Positions 8,193 to 16,365 of a stretch of 17,096 nucleotides of DNA are shown one piece after another (within the stretch, counting starts at the first letter, position 1; the number at the start of each line of letters is the position of its first letter). The stretch comes from Alkalibacter sp964582705. Its GTDB lineage: Bacteria; Bacillota; Clostridia; Eubacteriales; Alkalibacteraceae. Location of the stretch: positions 1-17,096 of the forward strand of contig CAZOTE010000042.1 in assembly GCA_964582705.1 (NCBI GenBank), given 5' to 3'. Under the pieces are notes generated by a model. That model saw only the letters and a list, made by a program, of their open reading frames with translations. It was not told where the DNA came from and did no database searches. A program made the translations under genes and the position numbers.

Positions 8193-9377
8193 ATGCTAAA
8201 ATATCCGCTTGCAGTTTTTTTGGATACCAACATCTTTATTTCAGCAAAATACGATTTTAGCGATAAGGGCATTTTAAACACCTTTTCTAACTTTGTTACT
8301 GCGGGTAAAATTAAACTATATATCAGCAGCATTGTAAAAGGTGAAGTAAAAAATCATATTAGTGATGAAATTTCAAAAATATACAATAGCTTTAAAAAAT
8401 CAAGGAGTAGTACGTTTGAAACTGTTTCTGAAAATTACTTAAGTCAGTGGGAGTTTTCGTATCTATTTAACAAAACAGATAAAAAACAAATGTTAAGCAA
8501 AATGTTAGCTGATTTTGAAATTTTTTTACAAGACACCAATGCTGTAATGTTGGATTGTACTAATGTTGATTGCAATCAAATCATATATGACTATTTTGAG
8601 GGTAATCCTCCATTCGCTAACAGCGACAAGAAAAAGTTTGAGTTTCCTGATGCCATTATGATAGCAAAGCTAAAGATGGTTTTTAGTGAGGAGAATTCTG
8701 TCATTGTTGTCAGTAACGACAATAAATTTAGAGAAGCCATTCAAGACCATAATGGTATTAAAACTTTTGAATCGCTAAAAGAGGTATTTGATTTAATTAA
8801 TAAGGAGCAAGAAAAAACATACACAAACATTATTCAGTTTTTATCTCAAGGTAGTACCCATGCTGAACTGTGCAAAGAAATTCAAGTTGCTTTAGAGAAT
8901 AAAAATCTTGATATTGATGGATTGGATTGTGACCGAAAAGGTTATTGCGAGGGTTATGATTATGAGGAAGTATACATTGACAGTATTGAGAATGTTGATT
9001 TTGAGTTTAAGTCTGTTGATGAAATTACAGTAAATACCGTAAAAATAACTGTAACCGCAACTTCTTTAATTTCGGCTATATGCTCATTTTTTGATATTGA
9101 TAATTCCATTTGGGACTCGGAAGAAAAAGAATATGTTTACTCTGAGTGGATTAGTGTGTATGAAAAACATGAACCTAAATTTGAGTCTGAGTTTACATTT
9201 GAGATAGATAACAAACTAGAAGATGAGGGGATTTCTCTTGAGTTGAAAACTGTTGACTTCGATTTAACATTAAATCAAAATACACGAATAAGTAGAGAAG
9301 TTATTCCATCAAGTGACCCAGCAGAAGATGCAAAAGCAGAAGAGATGGAAGCAATGGAAGAATACTATAGGCATTAA
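8193..9377 (+). CDS. PIN-domain (DUF4935-like) nuclease with a C-terminal domain of unknown function
   Basis: This 394-aa protein has a PIN-fold ribonuclease domain in residues 1-200. The expected acidic metal-binding residues are present: Asp11 in VFLDTNIFIS, Glu51 in VKGEVKNHI, Asp153 in EFPDAIMIAKL and Asp176 in VVSNDNKFREA. The spacing and length fit the DUF4935 type of PIN domain rather than the shorter VapC toxins. Residues 210-394 begin with a helix-rich segment and continue as alternating polar/hydrophobic strands (VDFEFKSVDEITVNTVKITVTA; FESEFTFEID), ending with an acidic tail; I do not recognise this domain. The gene has its own promoter, is visibly A/T-richer than the backbone and is followed by a terminator-like hairpin. 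It is probably cargo; anti-phage or other RNA-targeting defence is an inference. No antitoxin-like ORF precedes it. Confidence 0.82.
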   Translation: MLKYPLAVFLDTNIFISAKYDFSDKGILNTFSNFVTAGKIKLYISSIVKGEVKNHISDEISKIYNSFKKSRSSTFETVSENYLSQWEFSYLFNKTDKKQMLSKMLADFEIFLQDTNAVMLDCTNVDCNQIIYDYFEGNPPFANSDKKKFEFPDAIMIAKLKMVFSEENSVIVVSNDNKFREAIQDHNGIKTFESLKEVFDLINKEQEKTYTNIIQFLSQGSTHAELCKEIQVALENKNLDIDGLDCDRKGYCEGYDYEEVYIDSIENVDFEFKSVDEITVNTVKITVTATSLISAICSFFDIDNSIWDSEEKEYVYSEWISVYEKHEPKFESEFTFEIDNKLEDEGISLELKTVDFDLTLNQNTRISREVIPSSDPAEDAKAEEMEAMEEYYRH

Positions 9378-9395
9378 GATAATTATTGAATAAGA

Positions 9396-9434
9396 GCAAC
9401 CATGTCAAGTGGGCAAGGTTGCATTTTCTTTTGT
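9396..9434 (+). terminator. Probable intrinsic terminator after the PIN gene
   Basis: GCAACC (9396-9401) pairs with GGTTGC (9417-9422), and TGT/GCA can extend the stem after one mismatch. ATTTTCTTTT follows. It starts 18 bases after the PIN stop codon. The stem is of modest strength, so partial read-through into the next gene is possible. Confidence 0.6.
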
Positions 9435-9646
9435 ACAAATAACAAATCAAATGTAAATCGTAAGTATTCTATATGACTTCTGAGATTAGAGGTAATTATC
9501 TTTTCTAATGGTGCAGCGACGAGATTACAGAGTTTCTAGTAGAATTTTTGAGGTAGGCACTTTATAATTTAAATAAAATTATCTAACATCTTTTGGGTAG
9601 ATTGAGAAGTGAAATTTATATAGCGAGAAAGGATGATTTAAAAAAC

Positions 9647-10417
9647 ATGGAAATAAATTTACCTTTAATATCACCACTATCAAGAAAGTACTATTTATAT
9701 GCAGGTGAAACTCAAGAAAAAATTCATCATAGGGCAGGAGATGTCCGCCAATGCCTACGATATGTATGTGATCACATGGTCATTCAATTTGTGTCTTCTG
9801 CAACTAAAAATAAATGGAAGAAGCTTGACCTACATGACAAAATCAAGGCTTCTGAGGAGTTTATGGATATTTCAATAGTCAATAAAGTTTTAAGTGCAAA
9901 GGCAGTCGGAAATAAAGGCGCACATGAGGGTGAGGAGGGATTATATACTGTTCAAGATATTGAGAATTCCTTGGAAGCCATAAAGGAATTCTCTTTAGAA
10001 TTATTTTATTCTTATTTTGTAAAAAATGGTTTTGGAAATTTTACCAATGGGTCATGGGTTCCCACTGTATTTAGTACGCTTCCACCTATTTATAGAGTGG
10101 AAATATTAAACAAGTATTATCAAACTAACAAGTCACCGTTTGTTATTGATAAGTTATCCAAGGCTTATCTTAAGAGTAGTATGAAAAAGGAAGGTATAGA
10201 TTTTTTAAAAGACTGTTTGGAGAAGAAAGAAATTAACGAAGATCAATTTATGATTTTAAGATATGATTTGGATTTATTGGAGAAAAGTTTTGAAAAGCTA
10301 GGAGTAGCTGATAATTTAGAAAAGGCAAAAGATAATTTTAATCGTTTATTGCCAGCCATTAAGGAAGAAGACAGAGATGTTTTTGTTTGTTTAGTTTCTA
10401 TGATATTGAATGGATGA
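9647..10417 (+). CDS. DUF4145/HEPN-like protein, probable partner of the PIN nuclease
   Basis: This is a 256-aa protein from ATG 9647. The frame is open upstream to a TTG at 9593, but a ribosome-like AAAGGA lies at 9628-9633 and no other ATG exists; the spacing of 13 is rather long, so the start is moderately sure. Residues 30-110 resemble the helical DUF4145 domain, related to HEPN folds: AGDVRQCLRYVCDHMV, then a loop, then KAVGNKGAHEGEEG with His93. The canonical HEPN RNase motif (R-x4-6-H) is not evident, so it may be inactive or a regulatory domain. Residues 125-256 are helical and lysine-rich (KLSKAYLKSSMKKEGIDFL, EKAKDNFNRLL) and could hold TPR-like helices. A TATAAT at 9563-9568 has no good -35 box. 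With the PIN gene it forms the cargo block. Confidence 0.65.
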   Translation: MEINLPLISPLSRKYYLYAGETQEKIHHRAGDVRQCLRYVCDHMVIQFVSSATKNKWKKLDLHDKIKASEEFMDISIVNKVLSAKAVGNKGAHEGEEGLYTVQDIENSLEAIKEFSLELFYSYFVKNGFGNFTNGSWVPTVFSTLPPIYRVEILNKYYQTNKSPFVIDKLSKAYLKSSMKKEGIDFLKDCLEKKEINEDQFMILRYDLDLLEKSFEKLGVADNLEKAKDNFNRLLPAIKEEDRDVFVCLVSMILNG

Positions 10418-10507
10418 TTTTTTATCTGTTAATTACCATTTCTCCTCATTAACCTGAGTATTCGTATTCTTTCTGATGGTATTGGGAAAAATAAATATTC
10501 TAGTTTC

Positions 10508-10550
10508 ACAGACAACCTTGTCGTTTCGATAAGGTTGTCTGTTTGTATTT
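10508..10550 (+). terminator. Strong intrinsic terminator or attenuator upstream of the methylase gene
   Basis: ACAGACAACCTTGTCG (10508-10523) pairs with CGATAAGGTTGTCTGT (10527-10542) over 16 positions with one G-U pair and a TTT loop, followed by TTTGTATTT. It lies 91 bases after the DUF4145-like gene and only 23 bases before the methylase ATG. Either it ends the cargo transcript or it acts as an attenuator that transcripts must pass to express the methylase; I see no convincing promoter between the hairpin and the ATG. Confidence 0.82.
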
Positions 10551-10573
10551 AGAAAATGAAAAGGAGGACCGAT

Positions 10574-13500
10574 ATGCCTAAAAAACTGCAATTGTTGTCA
10601 ACAATGGCTGAAGAAACCGCTAAACGGGTTACAAGCAGTCTTGAGAATTGGACAAGTTTTCTTACCACGATAGGACGGCTGTATAAATATCCTTATCATG
10701 AACAGCTTATGATTTACGCACAAAGACCTGATGCAACGGCTTGTGCGGAATATGACCTGTGGAACAATACCATGAACCGATATGTTCGCCGTGGTTCAAA
10801 AGGAATTGCGCTGCTTGACCCCACAGGCGATACAATGAGGTTAAAATATGTTTTTGATGTTTCAGATACAGGCGGCAGGGAAAATTCCAGCCGCCCTTTT
10901 CTTTGGGAAATGCAGGAGTATCAGAGAGAACCGGTTCTAGAAATGTTAAAAGGCAGATATGGAACAGAGGATAGTACCCTTTCTGATGCCTTTTACAACA
11001 TTGCAAGAAATATGTCCAAAGAGTATTATGATAATCACAAAGGCGATATTCGTTATCTTATAGAAAACAGCTTTTTAGAGGAATACGATGAGGACAATCT
11101 AAGATTAGCTTTTGAAGATGCTACTACTGTTAGTACCGCATACACTTTAATGAAACGGTGTGGACTGGATACTGAAGGATATTTTACACATGATGATTTT
11201 TCAAGTGTTTTTGATTTTAACACTGCGGACGCCGTTGCCCTGTTAGGAACGGCAGTCAGCGAACAATCGGAACAAATATTTAGGCAAATCTCTATTACCA
11301 TTATTAAAACGGAACGTGAAAGGAGTAAGGAAAATGAGCGAAATCACTTACAGCAGGAACGGGGATTATCTAATACCCGACCTCACATTAACACATTCAA
11401 CAGTCAGCAAGGATCAGAGTCCCTTGGGCAAATATGGGAGAATGAGGAAACAATATCTTCAGGAACACAGGACACCCCTGTTTCATTCCCTTCTCCTGTC
11501 GGAGAAACTGTTTCCTCACCTGTTGGAGATCGACCAGACAGCCAACAGGAGGCTCACACAGATTATGACGAATCTACAGAAAACACAGGTACCACCCGAC
11601 AAGATGACGCATCAGATGGAATGGGTAGGCTACATGAACAACCTCAAAGCACAGGCGGAGGAAATCTTACTGACGGAACTTATATACAGCTAACTATGTT
11701 CCCTGCGGAGCAGGAGCAAATACAAAATATAGCGGAGAAGGATAGGCTTGATAAGCCTTTTCGTATCTCCGCTTTTTCTATGCCACAAAACGAAATTGAT
11801 AGCATTTTGAGAACAGGGAGTAATAGGAATGACAGTTTGCTACGGATTGTTACTTTTTATCAAAAGGACAAAACACTAGAAGAAAAAGCTGATTTTTTGC
11901 AGAAGGAATATCAAGGTGGAAAAGGACTTTATCTTGATGAAGAAAAGGTATCTGTATGGTTTCATACAGAGGGTATTCATCTTGCAAAAGGAGATACGGC
12001 CCTCTATGCCCATCCTAAGCAAGTGATTAGCTGGGCAGATGTGGCGAATAGAATCGAGGAACTGTTAAGGGATGGACAATTTGTTCCTCAAGATACTTTG
12101 GATAGGGCAGAAGGCTTTGAAAAACTGGAGATTGCAAAAAGGCTTTGGTATCTACACCAGGACTTTTCTGACAAAGCAGGAGAAGCTTTTTTTGACGAGG
12201 AACTTTTTAAGGGAGGTTTCTCCCATGCTACTAGCTATATTGCGAAGCAGTTAAATGACCCCCAAAAGACAAATTCTCTCATAGAGAGATTGCAGAAGTT
12301 TACCACTGCTTATCAGAACGACAGGGAACTTTTACGCTTTCATTTCCATAAACCACAAAAACTACTTTCGGATTTTATGGAGTTGAACTTGCTTAGACGA
12401 GAGTTTAGTTCTACAATATCTAATCCTTCTGATCTAAAAATGTTCATCACGCAAGATGAAGTAGACAAAGAACTTGCAGGAGGAAGTAGTTTTCAGGACG
12501 GGAAATATCGTATTTATGATTACTTTACACAATCTCATACTCCAAAAGAAAAAGAAGATTTCTTGAAAAATGAATATGGCACAGGAGGTAGCAGCCATGC
12601 ACTTTCTGGAGCAGACAACAGCAATCAGCAGCATGATGGAAAAGGAATTTTATACAGCCGCAGAGATAGTGATGATAAACTACTATTAAATTGGAATAAA
12701 GTGTCTAAGCGTATTGATTATCTGATTTCCGCTGACCGTTATCTGACGGCTGAAGAAAAGGAACGATTTAACCAAATGCAAAGAGAGAAAGCAGGACTTG
12801 TAGAAACACAGCTTGTTCCCTCTCTTTCAGTAGATGAAAAAGAACATCAAGCCGAAGAACAGGCAGAAAATAGAATAATCCCATTTAAAAAGGGCGATAC
12901 CGTCTATCTTGAAAACGGGACGCCTTTTTTAATTGAGGAAATCACAGACCATCAAGTTACCCTGCTTGATCCATCACTTTTTTACCCAGTCCTTAGAGCA
13001 GAAAGTAAAGAGAGTTTTTTAAGGCTTTTGGAACGTTACCCTCAATCTGAAGTCCCACAGGAAAAGGCAGAGAACTTTCGCATTACAAATGATCATTTAG
13101 GTGAAGGCAGTAAGCGTGAGAAGCTTGCAGGAAATATAGCTGCTATTAATACCTTGCAGGTCATAGAAAGAGAGTACCGCATCGCTACAAAAGAGGAGCA
13201 GGAAATCCTATCTCATTATGTTGGTTGGGGAGGTTTGCCTGAAGTTTTTGACAAGGACAACAGTAGTTTTAGCAATGAGTATGCACAGTTAAAATCTTTG
13301 TTGTCTGAAGAAGAGTACAAAATGGCAAGGGCATCCACCCTCAATGCCCATTATACAAGCCCTGTAGTCATCAAAGCTATTTATGATGCAGTAGAGAATA
13401 TGGGATTTACCACAGGCAATATTTTAGAGCCTGCCTGTGGAACGGGACATTTTTTCGGTATGCTCCCTGATAGTATGAAAAGCTCACGCCTATACGGTAT

Positions 13501-13697
13501 TGAACTGGACAGCGTTACAGGGAGGATTGCTAAACAGCTTTATCCAAATGCCAATATTTCCATTACAGGCTTTGAAAAAACAGAACTTCCCGACAGCTTT
13601 TTTGACCTTGCCATCGGGAATGTACCCTTTGGAAACTACAAATTAAGTGAAAAACGGTATGACAATAATAATTTCCTTATTCACGATCATTTCTTTG
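10574..13697 (+). CDS. LtrC-like giant DNA methylase, exon 1 (interrupted by group II intron)
   Basis: ATG 10574 is chosen because AAGGAGG (10561-10567) lies 6 bases upstream; ATG 10556 would place that site inside the gene. Exon 1 encodes 1041 residues plus one base. Residues 10-90 are an ArdC/LtrC-like N-terminal domain (SLENWTSFLTTIGRLYKYPYHEQLMIYAQRP, RGSKGIALLD). About 250-374 are a polar, low-complexity linker that overlaps tnpV. Two related modules follow at about 425-510 and 645-725. About 850-1041 are an N6-adenine methyltransferase core, with SAM motif I EPACGTGHFFG (Glu952) and catalytic motif IV NVPF (1016-1019). Such proteins usually continue into an SNF2 helicase, here beyond the window. 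They are backbone genes of Tn1549-like ICEs, possibly protecting or processing the transferred DNA. Without splicing, translation enters the intron and stops at 13714 (GATRS-stop). Confidence 0.9.
11319..11325 (+). promoter_or_regulatory. Internal ribosome binding site of tnpV
   Basis: AAAGGAG at 11319-11325 lies inside the methylase coding frame, 8 bases before ATG 11334, which opens tnpV in the +1 frame. The optimal match and spacing decide the tnpV start over the in-frame ATG at 11316. Confidence 0.75.
11334..11693 (+). CDS. tnpV: TnpV family protein, nested in the +1 frame of the methylase gene
   Basis: This is a 119-aa product starting MSEITYSRNGDYLIPDLTL. It shows the TnpV pattern known from Tn4451/Tn1549-related elements: an I-T-Y-x3-G-D-Y-x-I-P-D-L start, then PLGKYGRMRKQYLQEHR, LLLSEKLFPHLLEIDQTA, MEWVGYMNNLKAQAEEILLTELIYS and stop. 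It is complete and soluble, mostly helical; the family has no clearly established biochemical role that I know of. The whole gene lies within exon 1 of the methylase, one frame over, and has its own strong ribosome site (AAAGGAG, 8 bases upstream). The methylase frame over the same bases is low-complexity S/T/Q/G-rich sequence, so selection appears to act mainly on TnpV here. A chance shadow frame would not preserve a full family signature. Confidence 0.85.
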   Translation: MSEITYSRNGDYLIPDLTLTHSTVSKDQSPLGKYGRMRKQYLQEHRTPLFHSLLLSEKLFPHLLEIDQTANRRLTQIMTNLQKTQVPPDKMTHQMEWVGYMNNLKAQAEEILLTELIYS

Positions 13698-14394
13698 GTG
13701 CGACTCGTTCCTAAGTGAAAAGCTTAGGTGCAAATTTAGAAAGGACGGTGAAAAGATAATATTTGCAAACTGATAATTCGATTGGTGGAATGACGGAGTA
13801 ACGCCCTGAAACGCCAACCTTGATACTCCGACTGGCTCTACTCAAAAGGTAGATGTTCAGAAGCTCGGTGAAGTCGGCAGAGAGTTACCGTATTGTGCTA
13901 TAAAAGTACAACGAAAGCTGTTCAGCGGTGAATGGTGTAACCTATATGCCGGAGGTCTATAAAGTACCTATGGTGAGAATGACTTAAAAAGTCTGACGAA
14001 GTCTTGAATGTAAGGGTCTAAAAGTGGGCTGTACAGAAATGTACAGTTATCTAAAAAGGATAGTGTGTGAAGTAAAGTAAAAATCGAAGATATGAAATAC
14101 TTTATGCCGTTACAGGCGGTATCAAGCACACAGGCTCAGAGAGGACACCTAAGGGTATATGTAAAGATAGAATTATTGGAACGAGGAAAGTAGAGAAGCT
14201 AATAAAATATTAGTTAGCACAGGAATTCATAACTGTGTGAGTTCTCTGCGAGAGCGATGGCACGACCGTTGATGTTTCTGTAATGGAAGCGGAGGAACAG
14301 CCATTAGCCGTTTATGATATTAAATAATAACAAAGTAAACATTCACAGCTTCGAGTATGACAAAGAAAATCAAATCCGAAAGGAGGAGATGCCT
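13698..14394 (+). ncRNA. Group II intron ribozyme, domains I-III
   Basis: About 700 bases without a usable long ORF form the 5' structural part of the ribozyme, between the 5' splice site and the maturase gene. It contains many short complementary segments, such as the 7-bp GAAA-loop hairpin at 14029-14046. Individual domain boundaries inside this stretch could not be drawn reliably by hand. Confidence 0.85.
14029..14046 (+). other. GAAA-tetraloop hairpin inside intron domain I-III region
   Basis: CTGTACA (14029-14035), GAAA loop, TGTACAG (14040-14046): a perfect 7-bp stem capped by a GNRA tetraloop, the type that docks into receptors in folded group II introns. Its exact name in the intron structure is not assigned. 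Confidence 0.65.
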
Positions 14395-16260
14395 GTGACA
14401 AATGAGAAGCAGAAAAAGAACTCAAAATTACGCCATTTGGAGTATTACAACCTACAAGAAACTTTAGATAAATTGTATGCAGACAGTGATGACGGAAAGA
14501 TTTTCACAAACTTGATGTCACTTATCACACAAGATGAAAACATACGACTTGCATATAGAAGTATTAAGCGAAATTCAGGTAGTAGCACAAGCGGTATAGA
14601 CAAAATTACAATTCGAGATATTGAAAAGATACCCGAAGAAAAATTTGTATCGATTGTGCGAAAGAAGCTCCAATGGTACAAACCAAAAGCAGTAAGGCGA
14701 GTAGAGATACCAAAACCTAACGGAAAAATGCGATCACTTGGTATTCCCACTATGTGGGACAGAATAGTCCAACAGTGTATTTTACAAATCCTTGAACCTA
14801 TATGTGAGGCAAAATTCCATGATAAAAGCAATGGTTTCCGACCTAACAGGTCAGCGGAACACGCTATGGCACAAGCCTACACATTCATACAAAAATCACA
14901 TCTACATTTCGTAGTTGATATTGACATTAAAGGTTTCTTTGATAATGTCAACCACTCAAAGCTGATAAAGCAGATGTGGAAATTGGGGATACAAGATAAA
15001 AAGTTGCTATGCGTAATTAAAGAAATGCTAAAAGCACCTATTGTTATGCCAAACGGTGAAATGGTAATGCCCACAAAAGGCACACCACAAGGCGGCATAT
15101 TGTCACCATTGCTATCCAATATTGTTTTAAATGAATTGGATTGGTGGCTATCAAGCCAATGGGAAAAGCACCCTGCACATAATATTAAAGACCATATAAC
15201 AAAAACAGGTGCAATACATCGTGGCAGAGCCTATGAAGCTTTTAGAAAATCAAATTTAAAAGAAATGCAACTTGTGAGATATGCTGATGACTTCAAAATC
15301 TTCTGTAAAACTTATGACGAAGCCGTTAGAGCATTTAATGCTACAAAACAATGGCTATATGATAGGTTGAAATTAGAGGTCAGTGAGGAAAAGTCCAAAA
15401 TTGTAAATCTGAGAAAAGGACATTCTGAATTTTTAGGTTTCAAAATTACCGTTATGGAAAAAGCAAAGTCCTATGTTGTTAAATCAAGTATGTGTGACAA
15501 AGCTAAAAAGCGAGAAACAGAAAATTTGATACAACAAATCAAGAAAATTGCTCACCCAAAAGATGATAAGGAAAGGGCGACCTTAATCAATGAGTATAAC
15601 TCAAAGGTTATGGGTATGCACAACTACTATCAAATTGCAACAGCGGTGAGTGCGGATTTTCGAGATATAGGGCGAAAAGTTGATGTTGTGAGAATGAGCC
15701 AAATTAAAAGAAAAGCGTTATCTACAAAAGGTGAATACAGAGGGGCATTATACATTGAACGAAGATATGGAAAAAGCAAACAAATTCGATTTGTAAGCGG
15801 TAAACCTTTAGCTCCTGTGTCTTATGTAACACATAAAAGCCCTATGTGGAAACGAAAGTCGGTATGTAAATTCACGTCCGAGGGCAGAAAGGAAATCCAT
15901 AAAAATTTAGCGGTAGACACAAAGACGATGATTTTACTTATGAGAGCAAAAGAAGTCAGTAGAACCGTTGAATATATGGATAATCGCATTTCATTATATG
16001 TAGCACAAAATGGTAAATGTTCCATTACAGGAAAAGTCTTATATATTGATGAAATACACTGTCATCATAAAATTCCAGTTAGTCAAGGTGGGAATGATAG
16101 ATATGAAAATTTAATCATTTTACACAAAGATGCACACCGACTTTTACACGCTACAACAGATGAAACAGTTAAAAATTATCTTTCACAATTAAAACTAACT
16201 CCAAAACAAAAAGAAAAACTCAACAAACTGCGATTGTTAGCAAAACTTGAAAAAATCTAA
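14395..16260 (+). CDS. ltrA: Group II intron reverse transcriptase/maturase with HNH endonuclease
   Basis: The intron-encoded protein helps the intron fold and splice, and copies it into new DNA sites. GTG 14395 is preferred (621 aa), with AGGAGG (14381-14386) 8 bases upstream; ATG 14389 is only 2 bases from that site, and ATG 14314 has no suitably spaced site although the frame is open there. The reverse transcriptase domain spans about 60-345: PKPNGKMRSLGIPT, GFRPNRSAEHA, DIDIKGFFDNV, GTPQGGILSPLLSNI (from 229) and the catalytic YADD at 296-299. A maturase/X domain follows (FLGFKITV at the RT end; GMHNYYQIAT at about 405-420). The C-terminus is an HNH-type endonuclease: Cys542, EIHCHHKIP (553-561), then NLIILHKDAHRLLHA. 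All core motifs are intact and there is no frameshift, so it is probably active. Confidence 0.93.
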   Translation: MTNEKQKKNSKLRHLEYYNLQETLDKLYADSDDGKIFTNLMSLITQDENIRLAYRSIKRNSGSSTSGIDKITIRDIEKIPEEKFVSIVRKKLQWYKPKAVRRVEIPKPNGKMRSLGIPTMWDRIVQQCILQILEPICEAKFHDKSNGFRPNRSAEHAMAQAYTFIQKSHLHFVVDIDIKGFFDNVNHSKLIKQMWKLGIQDKKLLCVIKEMLKAPIVMPNGEMVMPTKGTPQGGILSPLLSNIVLNELDWWLSSQWEKHPAHNIKDHITKTGAIHRGRAYEAFRKSNLKEMQLVRYADDFKIFCKTYDEAVRAFNATKQWLYDRLKLEVSEEKSKIVNLRKGHSEFLGFKITVMEKAKSYVVKSSMCDKAKKRETENLIQQIKKIAHPKDDKERATLINEYNSKVMGMHNYYQIATAVSADFRDIGRKVDVVRMSQIKRKALSTKGEYRGALYIERRYGKSKQIRFVSGKPLAPVSYVTHKSPMWKRKSVCKFTSEGRKEIHKNLAVDTKTMILLMRAKEVSRTVEYMDNRISLYVAQNGKCSITGKVLYIDEIHCHHKIPVSQGGNDRYENLIILHKDAHRLLHATTDETVKNYLSQLKLTPKQKEKLNKLRLLAKLEKI

Positions 16261-16329
16261 ATATATGAGTTAATTACTGCTCGAATATTGTAAGTTTACT
16301 TTAGTTAAAACCAATTCATAAACGGTGGA

Positions 16330-16363
16330 ACGCCGTGTGCGGTGAAAGTCGCACGCACGGTGT
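16330..16363 (+). ncRNA. Group II intron domain V (catalytic hairpin)
   Basis: This is a 34-nt hairpin with a GAAA loop (16344-16347), a two-base bulge on the 3' side (16355-16356) and otherwise continuous pairing, the canonical size and shape of domain V. The 5' strand reads ACGCCGTG, so the catalytic triad appears to be CGC (16331-16333), with C-G, G-U and C-G pairs, instead of the more common AGC. Confidence 0.92.
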
Positions 16364-16365
16364 GG

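Noticed and set aside
8193..8800. VapC-type toxin of a VapBC pair
   Set aside because: The protein is far longer than VapC, and 8116-8192 contains no antitoxin-like ORF; DUF4935-type PIN fits better.
9593..9646. TTG start extending the DUF4145-like protein by 18 residues
   Set aside because: No ribosome site precedes the TTG, while a purine-rich AAAGGA lies before ATG 9647.
12072..12254. Second-frame ORF inside the methylase (60 codons)
   Set aside because: No ribosome site and no family pattern; it overlaps well-conserved methylase sequence.
13698..13714. Natural C-terminus of the methylase at 13714
   Set aside because: The last codons (ATRS) come from the intron 5' end; exon 2 continues the conserved sequence in frame after splicing.
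14314..14394. Longer maturase from ATG 14314
   Set aside because: The nearest ribosome-like site is 18 bases upstream, whereas AGGAGG at 14381-14386 points to 14395 (or 14389).
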